In this document: positions 28,223 to 37,108 of the stretch, piece by piece | How the letters are laid out: every line of letters begins with the position of its first letter | Numbering within the stretch: the stretch's first letter is position 1 | From: an uncultured Pseudoalteromonas sp. | GTDB lineage: Bacteria > Pseudomonadota > Gammaproteobacteria > Enterobacterales > Alteromonadaceae | Length of the DNA: 64,000 bases | Assembly: GCA_947493455.1 (NCBI GenBank) | Contig: CANLRB010000004.1 | Coordinates: forward strand, 62,001-126,000 | Direction of reading: 5' to 3' | The notes under the pieces: model-generated | Seen by the model: only the letters and a program-made list of their open reading frames with translations | Database searches by the model: none | What the model was told of the DNA's origin: nothing | Position numbers and translations under genes: made by a program

Positions 28223-30589
28223 TTAACTTAAATTATCCCATGCTTTTCTTAAGTTTATTTCAACTTTATAGTAAAAAATTAAACCTGTAATAATCGACAT
28301 CACAACAAAGACAGTGCCATACATTAAAGCCCCTCCTTCCATTAAATTTAATGCGGAGTTATGCCATAAGTTCTGATAAATAAATTTCATTGTTAAATAG
28401 AGAAAACTTGAAACGACTGCGCACCAAAATAGAAATGGAGCGCAAATTTGAATAAATAGCTTGCGTTTACTTGCTCCAAAAGTAGATCTCAACGAAACCT
28501 CTAAGGACAGCTTTCTAATTATTTGAGCGATATAGGATGAACAAAATATCAAAGAAGAACAAAGTATTGCTATCGCAATAATAACAGTTAACAGAACAAG
28601 CTGTTTTCTAGCACGTGCTTCATCATCGACTAGTTGTTCCAATGAGTTAATTGATTTAATTTTAAAGTTTGAATCAATCGCTCGCAAAATAGAACTCACT
28701 TTTTCTTCATCAAGTTCATTTGAAGCGCTATCAATAACAATTGATTCGAAACCAGATAAGGCCCACATCAGTTCATATACTACGGGAAACTGAGTTGAGT
28801 CAGGCCCCTCATACTTTATATCTTCGACAACACCGACTATTTTGTATTTTTTGGAGTTAGAGCCTGATTTTCTGAGTAAAAAAGCTTCAGACAAACTCTT
28901 GCCCCTGAAATATTTATTCCACAATGTTTGATTAACAACTATGTGCTCATATTGTTTTATAGCTAAACTTTTACCCATTAAAAGGCGCGTTTCCATAGTG
29001 TCAAAATAAGGCGGCGTAACCCTATGTGTTGCGGTACTTGTCTGCTTGGTAGCCCCTACAGACACGCCCTCGACGGTAAACCATTCGCTGTAGCTCCGTT
29101 TATTGGTCAGTGGCGGTGCGCTCGACAATGCAACACTGCGAATGCTTTGTTCTTTCGCTAGCTCGAAAGGTAATATTTGAGGGATATTACTTAACTCAAA
29201 CCTTTGATTAGTATTATTTACTGTAGCTAAATCAACTAACCATTTTTGGTTGGCTTTAAATCCGTAATTTACTTTTGAAAGTTGGTATTGGCTTATAATG
29301 GCGGATAGCGTTACAAAAACCGTTAGCACGGTAATGCCAATCATCTTTGATAATAAAGCATACGCTTGAAATCGTTCACTTTTTGTTAGTGAGTCACTAC
29401 GACCAAGTGACGGTTGAATATACTTACTTTGTACAAAGCTCACGCAGTTAAGAATTAAGAAGAAAGTTATAAAGATTACCAAGCTATAAAATAAACCAAT
29501 AATTATTAAAAAGGATGTAATTTCTAAATCTAAATCATCAAAAATTAATGACGTGATTAATGGCTTCATTACCAGTGAAACGATTGAAATCAAAAACGAC
29601 AAAAGCGCAGATTCTATAAGCCGCTGTACTGTAATTTCTAGGCGACTCGCGCCACACATTCTGCGCAGCTCGTATTCTTTTTGCTTTGTATTCATTTCAC
29701 CTATTTCGAATGCAATAAAAGCGATTAGGCAGTAAATTAATAGTAATAAGAAAATGAATCTAAGCAGATTTATTCTTTTAGATGTTGAAATGTATTCATC
29801 TGGCGTAATACCAAAAGCATTAATTAAGTTGAGTTTATTGTCGTCAAATATAAAGAAAAGTTCTTGTAACTTGGGAGTGATATCTTCGACAATGCTATTT
29901 ACATGGTGATAATCCCCGAGTAGGTATGTGAGTGTATCGGGAGTAAATGTATCATTTCCAATCACTGTATTTTTAAAGGTATATGGGATGACAATATCGA
30001 CCCTGTTACCTTTTCGAAAAGAGGTAAATTCTGGCGGCAAAACAGCAACTATTCGAAGCGTTTTACCATTTACATTGATTGGTTTGCTTAATACATCAGC
30101 TGATTTGAGACTATTTACCCAAAAATGATGAGTTATCGCAGCGACTAGGTCATTTCCTTTATGTGGAAACTCCATACTCTTTAAACTTCCGCGAGAAGGA
30201 CTAATACCTAAACTTTTATATCCGCCGCTAAAGAAACTGACCAACCCTACTTCGTCATAATTCCAATTCGCAATACTAATAGGTAAATTAAGGCTTCTTT
30301 CGCTAATGTATTTTATCGAATCAGATTCATTTATTATTTCATTGAGGATCACTTCATCAACGGGTGAGTTGACACTGCTATCCGAAATATAGATTTGATT
30401 TACAGACGTTAAGTCATTGATAGCTGCAAATGAGGGACTAACAAACCGTTGCTCAAATTCATAAACGGCAATCACTGAAGCTAATGGGATCGTTACTAAA
30501 ACAAGCGCAACCCATAGTTGAATTTTTTTTAAATTATACTTAAACCAAACTGCAATGATGTCGGTTAATAAACTATTGTCGACTTTCAA
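28223..30589 (-). CDS. ABC transporter permease, MacB/FtsX-like, duplicated
   Basis: I start at TTG 30589, preceded by GGGAAAG, which gives a 17-base overlap with the ATPase gene; the frame is open 21 codons further but that would overlap by 80 bases. The 788-residue protein has eight membrane segments in the order 1, 3, 1, 3, with two large periplasmic domains. Each three-helix set contains an FtsX-type motif (ELRRMCGASRLE; SLRSTFGASKRK). MacB has only one such unit fused to its ATPase; the duplicated, ATPase-free form here is like exporters tied to peptides, lipoproteins or bacteriocin immunity. It belongs with the neighbouring ATPase and adaptor. Confidence 0.85.
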   Translation of the reverse strand: MKVDNSLLTDIIAVWFKYNLKKIQLWVALVLVTIPLASVIAVYEFEQRFVSPSFAAINDLTSVNQIYISDSSVNSPVDEVILNEIINESDSIKYISERSLNLPISIANWNYDEVGLVSFFSGGYKSLGISPSRGSLKSMEFPHKGNDLVAAITHHFWVNSLKSADVLSKPINVNGKTLRIVAVLPPEFTSFRKGNRVDIVIPYTFKNTVIGNDTFTPDTLTYLLGDYHHVNSIVEDITPKLQELFFIFDDNKLNLINAFGITPDEYISTSKRINLLRFIFLLLLIYCLIAFIAFEIGEMNTKQKEYELRRMCGASRLEITVQRLIESALLSFLISIVSLVMKPLITSLIFDDLDLEITSFLIIIGLFYSLVIFITFFLILNCVSFVQSKYIQPSLGRSDSLTKSERFQAYALLSKMIGITVLTVFVTLSAIISQYQLSKVNYGFKANQKWLVDLATVNNTNQRFELSNIPQILPFELAKEQSIRSVALSSAPPLTNKRSYSEWFTVEGVSVGATKQTSTATHRVTPPYFDTMETRLLMGKSLAIKQYEHIVVNQTLWNKYFRGKSLSEAFLLRKSGSNSKKYKIVGVVEDIKYEGPDSTQFPVVYELMWALSGFESIVIDSASNELDEEKVSSILRAIDSNFKIKSINSLEQLVDDEARARKQLVLLTVIIAIAILCSSLIFCSSYIAQIIRKLSLEVSLRSTFGASKRKLFIQICAPFLFWCAVVSSFLYLTMKFIYQNLWHNSALNLMEGGALMYGTVFVVMSIITGLIFYYKVEINLRKAWDNLS

Positions 30590-31256
30590 AAGACACTTTC
30601 CCGTCAACAATTTGCCAAATACTATTAGCCCTTTTGGCATGGTTTTTATCATGTGTGATCAAGCAAATAGTTTTGTTTTGCGCATGCAATTCATTAAATA
30701 AGTCGTAAATAATATTACTGTTTTTGGAGTCCAGGTTACCAGTCGGTTCATCTGCAAAAAGAATTGAAGGTGAATTTACTAAAGCACGTGCTATTGCAAC
30801 CCTTTGCTGCTGCCCGCCAGACAATTGTGTAGGGTATCGATTACAAAATTGCTCCATACCTACTGTTTTTAACGCATAGTCTACTTTTTCTGCGTAGTCT
30901 TTGCGATGGACGTGTTTATTATAATTTAATGGCATTGCGACGTTATCAAACACTGTAAATGCATTTAACAGATTAAAATTTTGGTAGATATAACCAAATT
31001 CGTACGTTTTTAAGTTGGAGATCGACTCATCGGTCAGACTTCGTACATCATTTCCCAAAATTGAGCATGTTCCAGCTGTCGGCTGATTAATAAGCCCAAG
31101 TAAAGAAAGCAACGTACTTTTACCGCTCCCTGAGGTACCTAAAATCGCCGCATAATCATTTTTATATAAAGTAAAATCAACATTATCGAGCACTTTTTCA
31201 GAGCTTTCAGAATAAGAGTAGGATACGCCTTCCAAAGAAATTAAATGATTTTTCAT
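30573..31256 (-). CDS. ABC transporter ATPase, MacB/LolD type
   Basis: The 227-residue subunit has Walker A (GTSGSGKST), the Q-loop (YIYQNFNLL), the signature [15 protein letters not shown], Walker B ([13 protein letters not shown]) and the H-loop ([10 protein letters not shown]). This is the LolD/MacB/FtsE family, which uses mechanotransmission to drive periplasmic rather than transmembrane substrate movement. Its ATG overlaps the adaptor's stop (ATGA), and its 3' end overlaps the permease, so all three are made together. Confidence 0.95.
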   Translation of the reverse strand: MKNHLISLEGVSYSYSESSEKVLDNVDFTLYKNDYAAILGTSGSGKSTLLSLLGLINQPTAGTCSILGNDVRSLTDESISNLKTYEFGYIYQNFNLLNAFTVFDNVAMPLNYNKHVHRKDYAEKVDYALKTVGMEQFCNRYPTQLSGGQQQRVAIARALVNSPSILFADEPTGNLDSKNSNIIYDLFNELHAQNKTICLITHDKNHAKRANSIWQIVDGKVSFESRQ

Positions 31257-32488
31257 AGTATATTTTTGATTGTATTTTGAGTCGCGTAATCACTGGGTAA
31301 TATTAAAACGAAGTTAGTTTCAATTTCACTTGGAACGATTATATTTGCAGGTGAGTTTTTGGACTTTGTAGCTAATCCAAGTTTAGTTGCATTTCCGGTT
31401 GTATCTATTTGATATATATACCATTGTGAGTGGTCGCCATAGTTTTCCGGGGTTTTAACAAATTTGACTATTTCAGAATTTTCACTGAGTAATATTTCTG
31501 CTTCAATCGATTGCTCAGGACTAATCCAGTCAGGTGCTTTCTCGTTTAGGTCTAAATACACGGTTGAGGAACCGTTTCGAATAACCTTATCAATATGTTT
31601 GACTTTTGCACTAATCGCACCATGTGGCGTTAATATATTCGCGCTAAGCCCTGCTATTATTTTATGTACTGAGAATTGCGGAACTTGAACTTCGATTAAA
31701 AATTTATCAGCCTCTATCATTTCGACAAGGGCGGCTCCTTTATTTAAATTAGAACCCAAATTCCCGAAAACTTTAACGATCAAATAATCTTTATCAGCTA
31801 TCACTGTTAGCGAATTTTTTTGTTCCTCAAGAAAGTTAAACCTTTCTTTAGCTATCGAAATTTCAATATCATGTGAAGAAAGTTTTTGCTTATTGCTGTC
31901 ATTAAAAAACTTGAGTTCTTGCTCTTTTGCAACTATGTCTAACTCAGATTGCTCAAATGCCAATTTCGCTTTTTGTAGTGTGATTGACGAGATAATGCCT
32001 TTTTTCGCAAGCTTTTCATTCGCATTTAACTCTAAGGATAATTGTTTTGAAACTGTTTTGGCTCTTAGTAATTCTGTATTAAGTTTTGATTCGGAAATTT
32101 TTAAGTTGCCTTGTTCAATACTTTTTTTGGACTCTAAAATCGTGATTGCTAGCCGAGCATTTTCTAACTTTTGCTCTAAATCAAAATTTTGCAGCTGAAT
32201 CAACAGCTCGCCTTGCTTTACCCGCTGACCAGGTCGGATAGATAATTTTGATATCGTCGCTTCTACTGGTGTTGAAACTAGTTTTCTCTCATAAGGCTGA
32301 ACGGTACCGATTCCTTTTATCATGTTAGACGATTCAGATATTTTAACTTCTAGCGGTGTGAGGTAGCTATCCGGAATACTATTTGTGAAAAAATAAATTA
32401 TTAAAATACAGAATGAAAAAACGAGAAAGCCCAATTTCAGATATAAATTGGGTTTGTGCTTATTTTTTGAAACTAGATGCTGATGCAT
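31253..32488 (-). CDS. HlyD/MacA-like periplasmic adaptor
   Basis: The 411-residue protein has an N-terminal anchor (about residues 17-36) and a split biotinyl-lipoyl domain: the first half is near STPVEATISKLSIRPGQRVKQGELLI, and the second resumes after the hairpin. The long helical hairpin (about 105-225) is rich in Lys, Glu and Leu. A beta-barrel and membrane-proximal domain follow. Such adaptors join an inner-membrane pump to TolC. The start codon has only a weak AGAG upstream and lies 28 bases after the heptamer array, so its expression may depend on that array. It is the first gene of the export operon, 95 bp downstream of the peptide gene. Confidence 0.88.
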   Translation of the reverse strand: MHQHLVSKNKHKPNLYLKLGFLVFSFCILIIYFFTNSIPDSYLTPLEVKISESSNMIKGIGTVQPYERKLVSTPVEATISKLSIRPGQRVKQGELLIQLQNFDLEQKLENARLAITILESKKSIEQGNLKISESKLNTELLRAKTVSKQLSLELNANEKLAKKGIISSITLQKAKLAFEQSELDIVAKEQELKFFNDSNKQKLSSHDIEISIAKERFNFLEEQKNSLTVIADKDYLIVKVFGNLGSNLNKGAALVEMIEADKFLIEVQVPQFSVHKIIAGLSANILTPHGAISAKVKHIDKVIRNGSSTVYLDLNEKAPDWISPEQSIEAEILLSENSEIVKFVKTPENYGDHSQWYIYQIDTTGNATKLGLATKSKNSPANIIVPSEIETNFVLILPSDYATQNTIKNIL

Positions 32489-32516
32489 GACAATAAAACT
32501 CTAGAGAAAGGCTAAA

Positions 32517-32565
32517 ATGTTAAATGTTAAATGTTAAATGTTGAATTTTAAATTTTAAATTTTAG
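32517..32565. repeat. Seven-unit AT-rich heptamer array between peptide gene and exporter
   Basis: Reading the plus strand, ATGTTAA occurs three times, then ATGTTGA, ATTTTAA twice and ATTTTAG, all in perfect seven-base register (49 bp). The array lies in the 95-bp gap between the peptide gene stop and the adaptor start. Copy-number changes would alter leader length or spacing for the exporter operon. Confidence 0.9.
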
Positions 32566-32583
32566 TAAGATAGTAGAGAGTCA

Positions 32584-32727
32584 TTAAGCTGGTCTACAAA
32601 AAGTGACTGTTGCGCATCTACCGCCATGACACTCTGTGTGAGTCACGCAAGTGTAAGTAGTTGCATACGCTGCTGCAGATGTAACTGCGATTATTAGAGG
32701 TAACAATAGTTTTTTGATTTTATTCAT
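32584..32727 (-). CDS. Secreted four-cysteine peptide precursor, 47 residues
   Basis: This short gene starts at ATG 32727, preceded by AAAAGGA with good spacing, and ends at TAA 32584. The product has a Sec-type signal peptide: MNKIKKLL, a hydrophobic core, and cleavage expected after A20-Y21-A22. The mature part would be 25 residues with cysteines at 27, 33, 38 and 44, an almost symmetrical C-x5-C-x4-C-x5-C pattern that could form two disulfides. It also holds Gly-Gly at 35-36, two His and two Arg. The exporter operon and two periplasmic thiol proteins follow on the same strand. I infer a disulfide-bonded bacteriocin, toxin or signal; I recognise no family. No modification enzyme is visible. 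Confidence 0.8.
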   Translation of the reverse strand: MNKIKKLLLPLIIAVTSAAAYATTYTCVTHTECHGGRCATVTFCRPA

Positions 32728-32757
32728 ATTTATAATCCTTTTTATTATTTACTGCCT

Positions 32758-32774
32758 TTCCCTAGACAAGGGAA
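32758..32774. promoter_or_regulatory. Inverted repeat at the expected start of transcription of the peptide gene
   Basis: TTCCCT and AGGGAA are separated by five bases. The repeat begins at the downstream edge of the -10 box and spans the predicted +1, so it could be a repressor operator or form a small hairpin at the 5' end of the mRNA. Confidence 0.5.
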
Positions 32775-32802
32775 TAATAAAAAAACACTCCTCATTTGTC
32801 AA
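32774..32802 (-). promoter_or_regulatory. Near-consensus sigma-70 promoter of the peptide gene
   Basis: On the minus strand, a perfect TTGACA is followed after exactly 17 bases by TATTAT. Transcription would begin near 32767 and give a leader of about 40 bases containing the AAAAGGA ribosome site of the 47-codon gene. This is among the strongest-looking promoters in the window. Confidence 0.8.
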
Positions 32803-33315
32803 CACCTTGTTTCTTATGTTGCAAAATTGTTAATATCCATAGTAAAAGTTATGGTATAAAAAACTTTCAGTCTATCAATGTCCTAACATATAATTGTTAA
32901 ACTACTATCTATTTAACTTATTGGTGGCGTATCTGTGTTCATGATCACGGGGAGCTCCATCATTCGATACGACATTGCAACTATTATTAGTTAAGCCATC
33001 ATTAGTATTTTTGAATCGAGTATTAAAGATGAGAGATCTGAGATTTAAGCTCAAAATGAGAAAGTAAACGTAAAGGTAAAATACAACCCAAAGACTGCAT
33101 TTGAAAAACATAAGAAATGTTCAATTTAACAAAATCTTATCTAGCTAAAAATAAAATTTAAACCCTCTACGTCCAAATAATGCTTCAGGTTACCAAAAGG
33201 CAACTTTCTTTTATCCATCAAAACTCTTTATAGTCATTTTAAAGACTTAAGGCGCCTAGGGGTGAATTTCGCGATGCTCACTTTACGTTGAACCTAACCT
33301 CAGCCCAGGTAATTG
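32803..33315. other. Intergenic region upstream of the peptide promoter
   Basis: No convincing gene lies here. A minus-strand frame of 68 codons (32905-33111) begins with a plausible membrane segment but has no ribosome binding site and is of low-complexity, AT-rich composition; I treat it as chance or decay. The region separates the peptide locus from the CadC-like regulator. Confidence 0.5.
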
Positions 33316-35400
33316 TTACTGCCAAACCACTTTAACTAAATCACTCGGTGGCAACAATGATTCGGCCACCAGCATTTTTTGTGTATTTGGGTGCATGTTA
33401 AAATGATAGCTGCGGGAGTTTTCAAACAGTACTCGCTGCTCGGTTTGGCCTGCCTCTATCTCAACCCGTACTAACATCACATTGTCACCGCGGGCTTGGC
33501 TAAAATAAACATAACCACCTGCGATTTCCCAGTGGTAATATGGGTTATCACCGATATAAACAATAAAAGTGCGCTGACCATCATCATGCTCTTGATAAAG
33601 CGAATACGTATTATCAAGTACAAAGGTGCCGCTATTTTTGTGTTCTAACCGTGCAAAGATGTTTTCATTTTCAGCGACTTTTGTCACCTTCTGTGTCTGC
33701 AAATCATAGTTCCGCAAAACAACTTTTCCCTGCTCTAAGCGCGAAAAATAAATCGATGTTCCATCCAAATTAAATAACGGGTAAAACGCTTGTTCTTGTT
33801 CACCGGTTATGTAATGAATCGCTTTTGCAGTAAGATCGAATACAAACACCCGATTTCCAAGTTTCCCCGACACATAGCCTTCGTTAGGTCCAATTTGTAA
33901 ATTATGAATTGCTTGCTTTGGGCCGTAACTAAATAATGGCTCAACTTGCCCGAACTGGTTATATCGCGACAACTGAACTCGATTTTGCTCTTTTTTTGTA
34001 AAGTAAATTGTGTTTCCATCTGGGCTATAAACGGGATTAAAATCTGCCGCATTCGACTCTAAATGCTGTGTTGAAATCGTTACTTGAGTATTGAATGGGT
34101 TAGGCAACTCCTTTACATCGGAGTAATTCATATCAAATTGACGCATATAAAAACATTCATCACCACAGTGATAAAATACGTCGTTAAGCGTAGTTTGCCC
34201 CTTGGTTTGCGGTTTTAATTCGCCTGATTCTATATCAAAATAATTAAAATCGCCTTTTCGACTAGCAATCACCAGCTTGCTTGAATCATCGTTCAACCAC
34301 AAGATCCTATTTGCATAGAAAGGAAGGTGACGCTCGGTTTTTATCTCATTTGAAATAAGATCAAAAATTAAAACGGAAGAACGGTATCCTTCATTATTCC
34401 TTAATATGGCCAAGTATTGGCCGTTAGTTGATTCAGTGGCAAAGTAGTCACCGCGTCCTTCAACCAACGAAAATGTAATTTGCTGCCATGTTTTTGTGTC
34501 TAATGCATAACGCGAAATCACCGCAGAGCTATTGTTACTGCTATTAACACCTTGACCTGAAAAATAAAGTGATAAACCATCCTGCGACCAAGAGAGTAAT
34601 TGCTTATTATTAAGCGTCGTAATGGTGTCAACGTTTAATAAACCTTGCTGGTTATAGTCTGCAATCACACTTTCACGCTTGTCACCCTGCTTCACCATAT
34701 ATGCGATTTGCGAGCAATCGGGTGAGAATAAAGGGGTTTCAATATCGCCATCAACAAAATTTAAGCGGTGAATTGTCTGTAACTCAAGATCTTTGCTGTA
34801 AAGTGCTTCAAAATCTCGCTTGTCGGTTTGATAAGTAAAAAGTAAGTGTTGTTTTGAGTCGCAATAACTACCTTGCCGCTCAAAGCCCTCAAGGGTAGTG
34901 AGTTTATCTATACTCAATATTTGATTATCAGGGCTTTTTCCTTTGACAAAAAAAAGTGTCAACGCGATTGCAAAAATGGCTACAGCCGCAAGCGCATAAA
35001 TAGCCAAACGGGGTAATTTAAGTGCTGCCAAGTTAGGTATGCGAGCATCACTTACGGGTACAGAGTGCGTGTCGTCAGTGCAAATATTAAAGGTGACGTC
35101 AGCAACGAGTGTGTACCCTCTCAGTGGCACCGTTTTAATATATTTAGGCGATTTAGCATCATCGCCCAGTGCAGTACGGGCAAGTTTCACGACGCGCCGA
35201 ATTGCGTCATCAGATACTTGGCGATTGTGCCAAACAGCTTCAAGCAGTTGCTCTTTTGTTACTACGTTGCCATGCTGTTCCACTAAATACTTTAAAAATG
35301 CCATGGGTAATGGTTCTAATTTGTGCTCACCCAATTCATCAATCACTACGCCCGATTGCCAATCGATTGTCTTATCGCCAATTTTTACGTTATCAAGCAT
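33316..35400 (-). CDS. CadC/ToxR-like membrane transcription regulator with beta-propeller sensor
   Basis: Residues 1-105 form a winged-helix OmpR/PhoB-type DNA-binding domain (NVVTKEQLLEAVWHNRQVSD, then VSDDAIRRVVKLARTALGDD and YIKTVPLRGYTLV). A membrane segment lies at about 128-150. The remaining 540 residues are a TolB/WD40-like beta-propeller: repeated FSPDCSQIAYM, YSPDGNTIYFTKK and FNLDGTSIYFSR units. It is a one-component system in which a periplasmic propeller senses a signal and the cytoplasmic domain binds DNA. The next gene upstream, a secreted NTF2-like protein, is divergent and a possible target; the peptide locus downstream is another (inference). Confidence 0.88.
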   Translation of the reverse strand: MLDNVKIGDKTIDWQSGVVIDELGEHKLEPLPMAFLKYLVEQHGNVVTKEQLLEAVWHNRQVSDDAIRRVVKLARTALGDDAKSPKYIKTVPLRGYTLVADVTFNICTDDTHSVPVSDARIPNLAALKLPRLAIYALAAVAIFAIALTLFFVKGKSPDNQILSIDKLTTLEGFERQGSYCDSKQHLLFTYQTDKRDFEALYSKDLELQTIHRLNFVDGDIETPLFSPDCSQIAYMVKQGDKRESVIADYNQQGLLNVDTITTLNNKQLLSWSQDGLSLYFSGQGVNSSNNSSAVISRYALDTKTWQQITFSLVEGRGDYFATESTNGQYLAILRNNEGYRSSVLIFDLISNEIKTERHLPFYANRILWLNDDSSKLVIASRKGDFNYFDIESGELKPQTKGQTTLNDVFYHCGDECFYMRQFDMNYSDVKELPNPFNTQVTISTQHLESNAADFNPVYSPDGNTIYFTKKEQNRVQLSRYNQFGQVEPLFSYGPKQAIHNLQIGPNEGYVSGKLGNRVFVFDLTAKAIHYITGEQEQAFYPLFNLDGTSIYFSRLEQGKVVLRNYDLQTQKVTKVAENENIFARLEHKNSGTFVLDNTYSLYQEHDDGQRTFIVYIGDNPYYHWEIAGGYVYFSQARGDNVMLVRVEIEAGQTEQRVLFENSRSYHFNMHPNTQKMLVAESLLPPSDLVKVVWQ

Positions 35401-35677
35401 TTTGCACCATCAAAAAAATATCAATAAAATCAGCGACAACACGCGTGATTAATTGTGATTATAGATAATATCACGCAACCTCATAAATCCTCCATAGCAG
35501 GTCACGCCAAAATTCTGTTTACTAACCGCATTCTTGCAGAAAGAGTAATTCTTAATCATAACGCTCGACGTTTTATTCATAATCAAATTACTTAGCATCA
35601 AGGCATTTACAACTAAACGCTGTGTGGTACCAATAACCGCACAAACTTGCTAAGAAAAACAATCGAAGGAAAATACA

Positions 35678-36148
35678 ATGTGCAAATTCCGAACAAGCTT
35701 ATTTGGTATCAAACTATCTTTAACCATATTGCTATTAGCCCCCATATTTGTCAGCGCGCGGGGTAAAACCAATGACGAATATCAAGCTGTTGTAAAAGCC
35801 GCTTACGCCTACTTTGAAGGGGCGGCAAATGGCGACCAAGCGCAATTAAACGCAAGCTTTGACACTGACTTTGGTGACGTAAAAATGCTTAGACAAGGTG
35901 ATGAGTCAAAGAAAGAGGTGATCCGCACGGTGCCAATGCACGAATTTGCCAAGTTTTTTACCAAGGCAACGAGCGAAACATGGCACGCTAATATTCTTTC
36001 AGTCGATATTGTCGATAACAAAATGGCGATGGTCAAAATGGATTTTAAGACGGCAAAAACACATTATATTGACTATTTAGTCATGTATAAACGAAATGGG
36101 TTGTGGCGTATCATCAATAAAACATTTGTCGCAAAGCCCCTCAGCTAG
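35678..36148 (+). CDS. Exported NTF2-like protein (lumazine-binding-like family)
   Basis: The 156-residue product has a signal peptide (hydrophobic residues 12-26, cleavage near VSARG). The mature part begins EYQAVVKAAYAYFEGAANGD, has SFDTDFGDVKML and an AMVKMDFKT strand, and ends YKRNGLWRIINKTFVAKP. This is the cone-shaped SnoaL/NTF2 fold of the putative lumazine-binding family. Such proteins bind small ligands or act as isomerases; none is indicated here. AAGGAA precedes the ATG. It is divergent from the CadC-like regulator gene (277 bp between starts), which may control it. Confidence 0.78.
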   Translation: MCKFRTSLFGIKLSLTILLLAPIFVSARGKTNDEYQAVVKAAYAYFEGAANGDQAQLNASFDTDFGDVKMLRQGDESKKEVIRTVPMHEFAKFFTKATSETWHANILSVDIVDNKMAMVKMDFKTAKTHYIDYLVMYKRNGLWRIINKTFVAKPLS

Positions 36149-36173
36149 CTCAACTCAAACCGACTAACTCAAT

Positions 36174-36199
36174 AAAAAAGGCGCTTAATCGCGCCTTTT
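36174..36199. terminator. Bidirectional terminator between NTF2-like gene and speD
   Basis: GGCGC / GCGCC with a six-base loop is flanked by an A-run on the left and TTTT on the right. It stands between two convergent genes and can serve both. Confidence 0.85.
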
Positions 36200-36201
36200 C
36201 C

Positions 36202-37014
36202 CTAAAATGCCGAATCTGCAGGGTAGTTTCTACCGTAGAATATTTCATGCATCTCACGCGATAATTTATGGCGAATTTCTTGTTGCTCTTGCTCTGAGAG
36301 ATCATCCGTTGTGATGCCAAACAAATAGGTATTAAGATCCGTTTCTTTGAGCATCATTTTAGTGTGGAATAAGTTTTCCTGATAAACATTCACGTCAATC
36401 ATTTGATACGCATCTTGAGTATCTTGTGTCATAAAATTCTGAATCGAGTGAATATCATGATCGATATAATGCTTTTTACCATCAACATCACGGGTAAAGC
36501 CGCGTACACGGTAATCGATTGTTACCACATCAGACTCTAACGAATGAATTAAGAAGTTTAACGCTTTCAGTGGCGAAATAACGCCGCAAGTCGATACTTC
36601 AATATCGGCGCGGAACGTACAAATACCATCATGAGGATGCTCTTCTGGGTAGGTATGTACACAAATATGACTTTTGTCGAGATGTGCTACCACAGAGTCA
36701 GGTAACGGCCCTGGCTCTTCTTGCTGTGCCGTTGCATCCGCAATTGGTTCTTCCGATATAAGGATAGTTACACTAGCACCTTGTGGATCATAATCTTGTC
36801 GCGCAACATTTAAAATATTTGCACCGATAATGTCTACAACTTCACCTAGAATATCCGTTAAACGATCTGCACTATATTGTTCATCGATATACTCGATGTA
36901 TTCTTTACGTTGCTGGGGTGTTTTCGCATAACAAATATCATAAATACTAAAGCTTAAACTTTTTGTTAAGTTATTAAAGCCGTGTAGTTTTAGTTTTTTA
37001 AATGGCTTTTGCAC
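36202..37014 (-). CDS. speD: S-adenosylmethionine decarboxylase proenzyme
   Basis: SpeD makes decarboxylated SAM, the aminopropyl donor for spermidine. The 270-residue protein is of the E. coli type (264). It self-cleaves between Lys114 and Ser115 in [14 protein letters not shown], and the serine becomes the pyruvoyl group. [12 protein letters not shown] and [14 protein letters not shown] are conserved family stretches. No speE is adjacent. It lies alone, convergent with the NTF2-like gene. Confidence 0.96.
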   Translation of the reverse strand: MQKPFKKLKLHGFNNLTKSLSFSIYDICYAKTPQQRKEYIEYIDEQYSADRLTDILGEVVDIIGANILNVARQDYDPQGASVTILISEEPIADATAQQEEPGPLPDSVVAHLDKSHICVHTYPEEHPHDGICTFRADIEVSTCGVISPLKALNFLIHSLESDVVTIDYRVRGFTRDVDGKKHYIDHDIHSIQNFMTQDTQDAYQMIDVNVYQENLFHTKMMLKETDLNTYLFGITTDDLSEQEQQEIRHKLSREMHEIFYGRNYPADSAF

Positions 37015-37108
37015 AGTAAACCATCCTCATGTTAGAAAAATAACTGCAAAGCAGGATAAAAAGTTTGCGGATTTTATACGAAATTTTTCACCCTACAAAG
37101 CTTTATTT

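Noticed and set aside
32905-33111. Minus-strand 68-codon frame upstream of the peptide promoter
   Set aside because: No ribosome binding site, AT-rich composition and no family resemblance; kept only as part of the intergenic description.
26900-33300. Integrated element with flanking att repeats
   Set aside because: I looked for a copy of the tRNA 3' end at the far side of the block and saw none, and there is no integrase gene.
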